This document shows, piece by piece, positions 20,685-28,295 of a stretch of DNA of 64,000 nt (position 1 is the stretch's first letter; each line of letters starts with the position of its first letter). The notes beneath the pieces were generated by a model. That model saw nothing but the letters and a program-made list of their open reading frames with translations, was not told where the DNA came from and ran no database searches. Both the position numbers and the translations under genes were made by a program. The DNA lies in assembly GCA_947090765.1 (NCBI GenBank), contig OX352322.1, forward strand, positions 2,003,501 to 2,067,500. The letters run 5' to 3'. The DNA comes from Pseudomonas sp. MM223. GTDB lineage: Bacteria; Pseudomonadota; Gammaproteobacteria; Pseudomonadales; Pseudomonadaceae.

Positions 20685-21896
20685 TCAGACCCGCGCCGCA
20701 GTGACTGCAGCCGAGCCCCAAGTGGTGCGCCAGCGCTGTTTCACGCCGTGCAGGCCGAACCAGGCCAGCAGGCCCAGGCTGGCGAACAGCCACAGCCCCA
20801 GCTGGTAGTCGCCGGTGTGTTGCTTGATGGTGCCAAGCCCGGCGGCTAGCAGGAAGCCACCGATACCACCGGCCATGCCGATCAGCCCGGTCATCACGCC
20901 GATTTCCTGGCGGAAGCGCTGTGGCACCAGCTGGAATACCGCGCCATTGCCAGCGCCCAGGCCAAGCATGGCGCTGATGAACAACGCCAATGCGGCGGCC
21001 GCTGACGGCAGGTTGAAACCGACTGCGGCAATGCAGATGGCGGCCACGCTGTACATGCCCAGCAGGGTGCGGATGCCGCCGAAGCGGTCGGCCAGGGCAC
21101 CGCCGAGCGGGCGCATCAGGCTGCCGGCGAACACGCAGGCGGCAGTGTAGTAGCCAGCGGTGACCGGGCTCAGGCCGTACTGGTCGCTGAAGTAGCCGGG
21201 CAGTGCGCTGGCCAGGCCGATGAAGCCGCCAAAGGTGACGCTGTAGAAAAACATGAACCACCAGCTGTCGCGGTCGCCGAGGGCCTTGAGGTAGTCAGCC
21301 ATGGCTTTGGGCTTTGGGCGCTCTGGGGCGTTGCGTGCCAGCAGGGCGAACACCACCAGTGCCAGCGTCAATGGAATCAGTGCGAAGCCGAACACATTGT
21401 TCCAGCCAAAGCCGGCGGCCAGCGCCGGGGCCAGCAGGGCGGCGAACACCGTGCCGGAGTTACCGGCGCCGGCAATGCCCATGGCCTTGCCCTGGTGTTG
21501 CGGCGGGTACCACTGCGATGCCAGCGGCAGCGATACGGCGAACGAGGCGCCGGCAAAACCGAGGAATATGCCCAGCAGCAGCACGTGTTCATAGCTGTGC
21601 ACGCCGAAGTGCCAGGCCGCCGCCAGTGCGACGATGACCACCACCTGGCCGATCAGGCCGGCGGTTTTCGGCGACAGGCGGTCGACCAGTACGCCCATGG
21701 CAAAACGCAAGATTGCCCCGGCCAGGATCGGCATCGCCACCATCAGGCCCCGTTGTTGTGCACTCAGTTGCAGGTCGCCGGCAATCTGCACTGCCAGCGG
21801 GCCCAGCAGGTACCAGACCATGAAGCTCAGGTCGAAGTACAGGAACGCAGCGAACAGCGTGGGCACATGCCCGGATTTCCAGAAGCTGGTACTCAT
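20685..21896 (-). CDS. nasA: Nitrate transporter, MFS NarK/NasA family
   Basis: 403-aa inner-membrane nitrate/nitrite transporter with about 12 TM segments. The start MSTSFWKSGHVPTLFAAFLY has GAGG nine bases upstream; the longer frame to 22001 reads through the leader terminator and is not used. The nitrate signature GAGNSGTVFAALLAPALA and a second one GLGAGNGAVFQLVPQRFR are both present, as are RFAMGVLVDRLSPK and RPLGGALADRFGG between TM2/TM3 and their repeat. First gene of nasA-kinase-cobA, preceded by a leader with a terminator (21928-21980) that NasT should antiterminate when nitrate binds NasS. Confidence 0.93.
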   Translation of the reverse strand: MSTSFWKSGHVPTLFAAFLYFDLSFMVWYLLGPLAVQIAGDLQLSAQQRGLMVAMPILAGAILRFAMGVLVDRLSPKTAGLIGQVVVIVALAAAWHFGVHSYEHVLLLGIFLGFAGASFAVSLPLASQWYPPQHQGKAMGIAGAGNSGTVFAALLAPALAAGFGWNNVFGFALIPLTLALVVFALLARNAPERPKPKAMADYLKALGDRDSWWFMFFYSVTFGGFIGLASALPGYFSDQYGLSPVTAGYYTAACVFAGSLMRPLGGALADRFGGIRTLLGMYSVAAICIAAVGFNLPSAAAALALFISAMLGLGAGNGAVFQLVPQRFRQEIGVMTGLIGMAGGIGGFLLAAGLGTIKQHTGDYQLGLWLFASLGLLAWFGLHGVKQRWRTTWGSAAVTAARV

Positions 21897-21927
21897 CGAA
21901 CACCTCACTCGGCAATGCAACGGAACG

Positions 21928-21980
21928 AAAAAGACGCCGCTACCCGCTCCACGCAGGTGGAGGGGGAGAGCGACGTCTTT
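21928..21980 (-). promoter_or_regulatory. Leader terminator of nasA (NasT/ANTAR antitermination target)
   Basis: On the minus strand AAAGACGTCGCT (from 21980) pairs with AGCGGCGTCTTTTT (to 21928) around an inner CTCCAC/GTGGAG hairpin, an intrinsic terminator lying 32 bp before nasA and after nasT. NasT is an ANTAR RNA-binding antiterminator encoded just upstream, and NasS/NasT are known to act on such leaders. The exact ANTAR hairpin pair was not resolved; a CAAC-GGCG-GTTG hairpin at about 22000-22011 is one candidate. Confidence 0.7.
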
Positions 21981-22072
21981 GTCGGGATTTAAGTGGGGCA
22001 ACCGCCGTTGGCTACCGGTGATGTTTGTTCAGCAAGAGATGGGCCAACATTCACAATGTGACGCGGTCTCCT

Positions 22073-22115
22073 TGTAGGAGCGGCCTTGTGCCGCGATGGG
22101 CTGCGCAGCAGCCCT
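22073..22115. repeat. Single REP (class 2)
   Basis: TGTAGGAGCGGCCTTGTGCC at 22074-22093 followed by GCGATGGGCTGCGCAGCAGC. A lone unit between nasT and nasA, inside the transcribed leader region. Confidence 0.7.
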
Positions 22116-22157
22116 GGCAATTTGTGCGGCGAAGCAGAAATCCTGGGGCTGCTGCAG

Positions 22158-22733
22158 TCAGCCGAGCATCTCGTGCATGGCAATGATCTGCTCGGCCACC
22201 TGGATCAGCTTCTGCTGCCGGCTCATGGCCTGGCGGCGCATCAGGGTGTAGGCCTGGTCTTCGTTGCAGTCTTTCATCTTCATCAGCAAACCCTTGGCCT
22301 GCTCGATGCGTTTGCGTTCGGCCAGTTGCTGGTCGCGCGCCAGCAACTGCGCCTTCAGTGCCTGGTCACTTTCAAAGCGGGCCATGGCCACGTCCAGAAT
22401 CGGCTGCAGGCGGGCGGCATGGATGCCTTCGACAATATAGGCACTGACCCCCGCCTGGATCGCCTGGCGCATCACCCCAGGGTCATGCTCGTCAGTGAAC
22501 AGCACGATGGGGCGCGGTTGGTCACGGCTGACCAGTACCACCTGTTCCATCACATCGCGGTCAGGTGAGTCGGTGTCGATCAGCACCACATCCGGACGCA
22601 CCGTTTCGACGCAGGCAGGCAGGTCGATGGTCAAGCCTGGGGCTTCGGTGACCTCGAAGCCGGCCTCGATCAACGCCGCCTTGAGGCGGCCGAGTTTGTG
22701 CTGGGTGTCGTCGATCAGCAGGATGCGCAACAT
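22158..22733 (-). CDS. nasT: NasT, nitrate-responsive ANTAR antiterminator
   Basis: 191 aa. N-terminal receiver-like domain (MLRILLIDDTQHKLGRLKAA, VVLIDTDSPDRDVME) and a C-terminal ANTAR RNA-binding domain (ERKRIEQAKGLLMKMKDCNE, DQAYTLMRRQAMSRQQKLIQ). The start at 22731-22733 follows AGGGGG at good spacing; the same frame is open further up through nasS but out of register. In Pseudomonas and Azotobacter NasT is held by NasS without nitrate and, once free, prevents termination in the leader of nitrate-assimilation operons. Eleven bp after nasS. Confidence 0.92.
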   Translation of the reverse strand: MLRILLIDDTQHKLGRLKAALIEAGFEVTEAPGLTIDLPACVETVRPDVVLIDTDSPDRDVMEQVVLVSRDQPRPIVLFTDEHDPGVMRQAIQAGVSAYIVEGIHAARLQPILDVAMARFESDQALKAQLLARDQQLAERKRIEQAKGLLMKMKDCNEDQAYTLMRRQAMSRQQKLIQVAEQIIAMHEMLG

Positions 22734-22744
22734 GTTGGTCCCCC

Positions 22745-23959
22745 TCACGCGCCGACACGGGCATCGGGCAGGTCGCCCAGTGCATGCAGGCTGAAACTTC
22801 GGGCATAACCGTAGGGGTCGCTGCCGTCCCAGCGGGTGCCGTCGATCAGCAGGCTGCTGCGCATGGGTTGGGCAGGGCACGTAATGCCCAGGCTTTGCGC
22901 TGCCTCGCTGTAAAGCACCAGTTGCTGGACTTGCCGGGCCACGCCGAGGTAGTCGGGGTCTTCGCGCAGCAGGCCCCAGCGGCGGAACTGGGTCATGAAC
23001 CACATGCCGTCGGACAGGTAGGGCAGGTTGGCCCGGCCGTGGTCGAACAGGCGCAGGGCATGCGGGTCTTGCCATTGGTTGCCCAGGCCATCCTGATAAT
23101 TGCCGAGCAGGCGTGGCTCGATACTCTCCAGTGGTGTATCCAGATAGGCGTTGCCGCTGAGCAGTTGCGCGGTGCTGCGGCGGTTTTCGGGGCTTTGCTC
23201 AATGAACCGGCTGGCGGCGAGGATTGCCTTGATCAGGGCGCGGGCGCTGTTGGGGTATTGTTCGGCAAAGGCGCGGGCGCAAGCCAGGACCTTTTCCGGG
23301 TGGTCTGGCCAGATTGACTGGCTGGTGGCCAGGGTGAAGCCCTGGCCGTTGGCCACCGCATCGGCTGCCCAGGGCTCGCCCACGCAGAAGCCGTCGATAC
23401 GCCCGGCCTGGATATGCGCGGCCATCTGTGCGGGCGGTACCACGACGCTTTCGACGTCGCGCAGTGGGTGGATGCCCTGGCTGGCCAGCCAGTAATACAA
23501 CCACATGGCGTGGGTGCCGGTGGGGAAGGTCTGGGCGAAGGTCAGGCGCGCGCCATACTGGTGCACCAGCCGCGCCAGTGCTTCAGGGTTGGTCACGCCT
23601 TTGCGCTGCAGGGCCGGGGACAGGTTGATGGCTTGGGCATTCTGGTTCAGCCCCATGAGCACCGCCATATCACTGGCCGGTACGCCACCGATGCCCAGGT
23701 GCACGGCGTAGACCAGGCCATACAGGCAGTGCGCGGCGTCCAGTTCACCGCTGACCAGCTTGTCGCGCAGCCCCGCCCAGGAGCCCTGGCGCTTGAGGTT
23801 GAGGGTCAGGCCGTGTTGCTGGGCGAAGCCCTGGGTGGCCGCGACCACCACCGAGGCGCAGTCGGTCAGGGCCATGTAGCCGATATTCAGGCTGTGCTTC
23901 TCGGGCGCATCGCTGCCATTGACCCAGGCCAGGGGCGTTGCTCGGGGTACAGTGTTCAC
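22745..23959 (-). CDS. nasS: NasS, nitrate sensor protein
   Basis: 404-aa soluble protein related to the nitrate-binding NrtA/NasF periplasmic proteins but without a signal peptide, as expected for cytoplasmic NasS. N-terminal LNIGYMALTDCASVVVAATQ is the family hallmark, followed by LDAAHCLYGLVYAVHLGIGG, TFPTGTHAMWLYYWLASQGI and DGFCVGEPWAADAVANGQGF, which form the nitrate pocket in relatives. It binds NasT in the absence of nitrate. First gene of the run nasS-nasT-(leader)-nasA-kinase-cobA; divergent from pyrD. Confidence 0.92.
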   Translation of the reverse strand: MNTVPRATPLAWVNGSDAPEKHSLNIGYMALTDCASVVVAATQGFAQQHGLTLNLKRQGSWAGLRDKLVSGELDAAHCLYGLVYAVHLGIGGVPASDMAVLMGLNQNAQAINLSPALQRKGVTNPEALARLVHQYGARLTFAQTFPTGTHAMWLYYWLASQGIHPLRDVESVVVPPAQMAAHIQAGRIDGFCVGEPWAADAVANGQGFTLATSQSIWPDHPEKVLACARAFAEQYPNSARALIKAILAASRFIEQSPENRRSTAQLLSGNAYLDTPLESIEPRLLGNYQDGLGNQWQDPHALRLFDHGRANLPYLSDGMWFMTQFRRWGLLREDPDYLGVARQVQQLVLYSEAAQSLGITCPAQPMRSSLLIDGTRWDGSDPYGYARSFSLHALGDLPDARVGA

Positions 23960-24065
23960 AAGGTTCCTCGCCTGTACTGATTAGGCTGTGGGCCAAACCG
24001 GTGCAACCGATGTGCCAGGGCAGCAACCGCCCCATGATTTGCTGTCCTGCCAGCGCCACGGTGGC

Positions 24066-24071
24066 TATAAT
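24066..24071 (+). promoter_or_regulatory. -10 element of pyrD promoter (candidate)
   Basis: A perfect TATAAT 33 bp before the pyrD start. No good -35 at 17 bp is seen (TTGCTG is 21 bp upstream), so the call is tentative. Confidence 0.35.
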
Positions 24072-24104
24072 CGCCCCCTCACTTACCCCGAGCCTTGCCC
24101 GCCC

Positions 24105-25130
24105 ATGTATACCCTGGCCCGCCAGCTGCTGTTCAAGCTTTCTCCGGAAACCTCCCACGACCTGTCCCTGGACCTGATCGGTGCCGGTGGCCGCCTTGGC
24201 CTCAACGGCGTGCTGTGCAAGCAGCCGTCGGCGTTGCCGGTTACGGTCATGGGCTTGAACTTCGCCAACCCGGTGGGCCTGGCTGCCGGCCTGGACAAAA
24301 ACGGCGCGGCCATCGACGGTTTTGCCCAGCTGGGTTTCGGTTTTGTCGAGATTGGCACCGTCACCCCACGCGCGCAGCCGGGCAACCCCAAGCCACGGCT
24401 GTTCCGCCTGCCGGAAGCCACGGCCATCATCAACCGCATGGGCTTCAACAACCTGGGTGTCGATAACCTGCTCAACCGGGTCCGTGCTTCGCGCTACAAC
24501 GGCGTGCTGGGCATCAACATCGGCAAGAACTTCGACACCCCGGTCGAGCGTGCCGTGGACGACTACCTGATCTGCCTGGACAAGGTGTACACCGCCGCCA
24601 GCTATATCACCGTCAATGTCGGCTCGCCGAACACCCCCGGCCTGCGCAGCCTGCAGTTTGGCGATTCGCTCAAGCAGTTGCTCGATGCCCTGGCTGTGCG
24701 CCGTGAGCAACTGGCCGCTACCCACGGCAAGCGCGTGCCGCTGGCCATCAAGATTGCCCCGGACATGAGCGACGAAGAAACCGCACTGGTGGCAGCCGCG
24801 CTGATGGAAACGGGTATGGACGCGGTGATCGCCACCAACACCACGCTGGGCCGTGAAGGCGTCGAGGGGCTGCCGTATGGTGGCGAGGCGGGCGGCCTGT
24901 CGGGCGCGCCGGTGCTGGAAAAGAGCACCCACATCGTCAAGGTGCTGGCAGGTGAGTTGGGTGGCAAGTTGCCGATCATTGCTGCCGGTGGCATTACCGA
25001 AGGCCGCCACGCTGCCGAGAAGATCGCTGCCGGCGCGAGCCTGGTGCAGATCTACTCGGGCTTCATTTACAAGGGGCCGGCACTTATCCGCGAGGCGGTG
25101 GACGCTATCGCGGCAATGCCACGGGTTTAA
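24105..25130 (+). CDS. pyrD: Dihydroorotate dehydrogenase (quinone), class 2
   Basis: FMN enzyme of the inner membrane oxidising dihydroorotate to orotate with ubiquinone, step four of pyrimidine synthesis. 341 aa starting [20 protein letters not shown], the amphipathic N-terminal helix of class 2 enzymes that docks on the membrane. Conserved blocks: [49 protein letters not shown], and [12 protein letters not shown] with the class 2 catalytic Ser region ([11 protein letters not shown]) here reading [11 protein letters not shown]. Later [15 protein letters not shown] and the FMN phosphate site [12 protein letters not shown]. Monocistronic with a terminator shared with rmf. Confidence 0.95.
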   Translation: MYTLARQLLFKLSPETSHDLSLDLIGAGGRLGLNGVLCKQPSALPVTVMGLNFANPVGLAAGLDKNGAAIDGFAQLGFGFVEIGTVTPRAQPGNPKPRLFRLPEATAIINRMGFNNLGVDNLLNRVRASRYNGVLGINIGKNFDTPVERAVDDYLICLDKVYTAASYITVNVGSPNTPGLRSLQFGDSLKQLLDALAVRREQLAATHGKRVPLAIKIAPDMSDEETALVAAALMETGMDAVIATNTTLGREGVEGLPYGGEAGGLSGAPVLEKSTHIVKVLAGELGGKLPIIAAGGITEGRHAAEKIAAGASLVQIYSGFIYKGPALIREAVDAIAAMPRV

Positions 25131-25143
25131 TGGTTCGGCAGGC

Positions 25144-25172
25144 AAAAAAAGGGCCCCTTAAAGGGGCCCCTG
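25144..25172. terminator. Bidirectional terminator between pyrD and rmf
   Basis: AAAAAAA then GGGCCCCTT / AAGGGGCCC (25151-25159, 25161-25169). The A-run gives a U-tail for the minus-strand rmf transcript; it also ends pyrD less strongly. Confidence 0.75.
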
Positions 25173-25230
25173 GGCCTTCGCCCGCCGCCCGGATGGGGCG
25201 TGCATGGTAAATCGAATTCAGTGTCCTCGA

Positions 25231-25446
25231 TCAGCCAACGGCGTGATTTTCGTTGAGTCTATGGATGCCAGCGGTGCCAGTCATTCCGTCCCAGTTATCA
25301 CCGCGACCTTCACGCCAGCCGTTGATCCAGGCTTGGCGAACAGAAGGAAGATTGAAGGGGCAAAGTTCGCGGGATTTGCCGGTGACCCCGTATTGGTAGC
25401 CACGTGAATATGCTCTTTCCAACGGATCACGCTTAAGTCTTCTCAT
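25231..25446 (-). CDS. rmf: Ribosome modulation factor
   Basis: 71-aa basic protein that dimerises 70S ribosomes into inactive 100S particles in stationary phase. Sequence MRRLKRDPLERAYSRGYQYG followed by VTGKSRELCPF and ARQAWINGWREGR-like SVRQAWINGWREGRGDNWDG is diagnostic. GAGGG lies about 12 bases before the ATG. Convergent with pyrD, an order shared by many Pseudomonas. The long upstream region (25447 onward) has several small hairpins and probably holds its growth-phase promoter. Confidence 0.93.
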   Translation of the reverse strand: MRRLKRDPLERAYSRGYQYGVTGKSRELCPFNLPSVRQAWINGWREGRGDNWDGMTGTAGIHRLNENHAVG

Positions 25447-26008
25447 AGGGTGTTGCCCTCACTTGTTGACTGTAATGTCCCGTCGGCCTCTCTGAGGCCG
25501 GGCAGAGTCTTTCTGCCGGTTTGCGCTCGCTGCCGGCGTGGCGAGCTGAAGGTGCCGCCTCGTTGCGAAGCGGCCTGAGACCAGTTCTAACGAATGCGAG
25601 TCACGGTGTGAATGATCGATTTGTCATAAGGACGTAACCTTTCCTAGGGTGAGGGGGATAAGTAAATAAATGCGACTTAACCTTATTTGAGGTTTAGCCC
25701 GCTATGATCGGGGTTTGCTGATCATTGACGTCAGTTCGCCAGCGTTGCTCGCGGGTGACAGAAATAATTTGAAATGCGACGAAGGGTCACATAGGCCCTG
25801 GCATCGCCAGAATTTTTTGTACTGCCTGATGATCTAAGCTGTCTTTGCCGCTGGGCGGAGCGCAGATCGGTCAGGCGGCCCGGCCCTTCGCGGCACGCTT
25901 ATGTGCCGGAAAAGGCCACCCGCACGCCTGCTGGAAAGGCATGCGGGCAAACATCGCGGGGCGATGCGTCGCCTCGTCAGTCAAATAGCCCAAGGCTCTG
26001 GAATACTC
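25447..26008. other. 562-bp intergenic region between rmf and rlmL
   Basis: No convincing ORF. On the rmf side there are two adjacent hairpins (GGCCTC-TCT-GAGGCC at about 25488 and GGCAGA-GTCT-TTCTGCC at about 25502). The middle is AT-richer with no repeat. Near rlmL there are CGGCAC/GTGCCG (about 25892-25909) and CCCGCA/TGCGGG (about 25918-25946) stems that would sit in the rlmL leader. I see no known RNA family. Confidence 0.5.
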
Positions 26009-28201
26009 ATGTCGGACCGTTTCGAACTCTACCTCACCTGCCCCAAAGGCCTTGAAAGCCTGCTTGCCGAGGAGGCCAAGGGCCTTGGCCTTGAGGAGGT
26101 GCGTGAGCACACCTCGGCCATTCGCGGCGCCGCCGACATGGAAACCGCCTACCGCCTGTGTGTATGGTCGCGCTTGGCCAACCGCGTGCTGCTGGTACTC
26201 AAGCGCTTCTCCATGAAGAACGCCGACGACCTCTACGACGGCGTAAACGCAGTTGACTGGGCCGACCACCTGGCAGCCGACGGCACCTTGGCGGTGGAGT
26301 TCAGCGGCCATGGCTCGGGCATCGACAACACCCACTTTGGTGCGCTGAAGGTCAAGGATGCGATTGTCGACAAGCTGCGCAACCGTGAAGGCCTGCGCCC
26401 GTCGGTGGAAAAAATCGACCCGGACGTGCGTGTGCACCTGCGCCTGGACCGCGGCGAAGCCATTCTTTCCCTTGACCTGTCCGGCCACAGCCTGCACCAG
26501 CGCGGCTACCGCCTGCAGCAAGGTGCTGCGCCGCTGAAGGAAAACCTGGCGGCAGCAGTGCTGATCCGCTCGGGCTGGCCGCGCATTGCCGCTGAAGGTG
26601 GCGCACTGGCCGACCCGATGTGCGGTGTGGGTACCTTCCTGGTCGAGGCGGCGATGATTGCTGCCGATATCGCGCCTAACCTCAAGCGTGAGCGTTGGGG
26701 CTTCAGTGCCTGGCTCGGCCACGTACCGGCGCTGTGGCGCAAGGTGCACGACGAAGCGCAGGCGCGGGCGCAGGCCGGCCTGGCCAAGCCGCCGCTGTGG
26801 ATCCGCGGTTACGAAGCCGACCCGCGGCTGATCCAGCCGGGCCGTAACAACGTCGAGCGCGCCGGCCTGGGCGACTGGGTGAAGATCTATCAGGGCGAGG
26901 TCAGCACCTTCGAGCCACGCCCGGACCAGAACCAGAAAGGCCTGGTCATCAGCAACCCGCCCTATGGCGAGCGCCTGGGTGACGAAGCCAGCCTGCTGTA
27001 CCTCTACCAAAACCTCGGCGAGCGCCTGCGCCAGGCCTGCATGGGCTGGGAGGCAGCGGTGTTCACCGGCGCACCTCAGCTGGGCAAGCGCATGGGTATT
27101 CGCAGCCACAAGCAGTATGCGTTCTGGAACGGCGCCTTGCCGTGCAAGCTGCTGCTGTTCAAGGTGCAGCCCGACCAGTTCGTGACGGGCGAGCGCCGCG
27201 AGGCTCAGGCTGACAACACTGAAGTCCGTGAGCAAGCGCCGGTAGTCAGCGAGCCCGCGCGCCTGTCGGAAGGGGCGCAGATGTTTGCCAACCGCCTGCA
27301 GAAGAACCTCAAGCAACTGGGCAAGTGGGCCCGCCGCGAGCAGGTTGACTGCTACCGCCTGTACGATGCCGACATGCCCGAGTACGCCCTGGCGGTCGAC
27401 CTGTACCACGACTGGGTGCATGTGCAGGAGTACGCCGCGCCACGTTCGATCGACCCGGACAAGGCCCAGTCGCGCCTGCTCGATGCCTTGGCGGCCATCC
27501 CCCAGGCACTGGGCATTTCGCCACAGCGTGTGGTGCTCAAGCGCCGCGAGCGGCAGAGTGGTACCCGCCAGTACGAGCGCCAGGCCACCGAGGGCCGCTT
27601 CCTCGAAGTGAACGAAGGTGGCGTCAAGCTGCTGGTCAACCTTACCGACTACCTCGACACCGGGCTGTTCCTTGACCACCGCCCGATGCGCATGCGCATC
27701 CAGCGCGAGGCCGCCGGCAAGCGTTTCCTCAACCTGTTCTGCTACACCGCCACGGCTTCGGTGCATGCGGCCAAGGGCGGCGCACGCAGCACCACCAGTG
27801 TCGACCTGTCGAAAACCTACCTCGACTGGGCGCGGCGCAACCTGGCGCTGAACGGCTTCTCCGAGCGCAACCGCCTGGAGCAGGGCGATGTGATGGCCTG
27901 GCTGGAAGGCAACCGCGACAGCTACGACCTGATCTTCATCGACCCGCCAACCTTCTCCAACTCCAAGCGCATGGAGGGCGTGTTCGATGTGCAGCGTGAC
28001 CACGTGCAGCTGCTGGACCTGGCCATGGCTCGCCTGGCGCCGGAAGGCGTGTTGTACTTCTCCAACAACTTCCGCAAGTTCCAGCTCGACGAGCACTTGA
28101 TGGCGCGCTATGCCGTAGAGGAAATCACCGCCCAGACGCTGGACCCGGACTTTGCCCGTAACAACCGGATCCACCGCGCCTGGCGCCTGCAATTGCGTTG
28201 A
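26009..28201 (+). CDS. rlmL: Bifunctional 23S rRNA methyltransferase RlmKL
   Basis: 730 aa, the fused enzyme that makes m2G2445 (N-terminal RlmL half) and m7G2069 (C-terminal RlmK half) in 23S rRNA. The start MSDRFELYLTCPKGLESLLA at 26009 is followed by a THUMP domain (about 45-155), an RlmL methyltransferase domain (DPMCGVGTFLVEAAMIAADI and catalytic SNPPYGERLG), then the RlmK part with NLTDYLDTGLFLDHRPMR, FLNLFCYTATASVHAAKGGA and IDPPTFSNSKRM. The frame is open to 25901 but upstream codons show no family similarity. Single gene, followed 94 bp later by a diguanylate cyclase gene. Confidence 0.95.
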   Translation: MSDRFELYLTCPKGLESLLAEEAKGLGLEEVREHTSAIRGAADMETAYRLCVWSRLANRVLLVLKRFSMKNADDLYDGVNAVDWADHLAADGTLAVEFSGHGSGIDNTHFGALKVKDAIVDKLRNREGLRPSVEKIDPDVRVHLRLDRGEAILSLDLSGHSLHQRGYRLQQGAAPLKENLAAAVLIRSGWPRIAAEGGALADPMCGVGTFLVEAAMIAADIAPNLKRERWGFSAWLGHVPALWRKVHDEAQARAQAGLAKPPLWIRGYEADPRLIQPGRNNVERAGLGDWVKIYQGEVSTFEPRPDQNQKGLVISNPPYGERLGDEASLLYLYQNLGERLRQACMGWEAAVFTGAPQLGKRMGIRSHKQYAFWNGALPCKLLLFKVQPDQFVTGERREAQADNTEVREQAPVVSEPARLSEGAQMFANRLQKNLKQLGKWARREQVDCYRLYDADMPEYALAVDLYHDWVHVQEYAAPRSIDPDKAQSRLLDALAAIPQALGISPQRVVLKRRERQSGTRQYERQATEGRFLEVNEGGVKLLVNLTDYLDTGLFLDHRPMRMRIQREAAGKRFLNLFCYTATASVHAAKGGARSTTSVDLSKTYLDWARRNLALNGFSERNRLEQGDVMAWLEGNRDSYDLIFIDPPTFSNSKRMEGVFDVQRDHVQLLDLAMARLAPEGVLYFSNNFRKFQLDEHLMARYAVEEITAQTLDPDFARNNRIHRAWRLQLR

Positions 28202-28295
28202 GCCGACGAGGTACATTGCGCGGCTAATGGCCAATAGCTATAAATGAGGGCAGGGCAAGATAATCCGCAGGACGCTGACGTGACGAGATGGGTGT

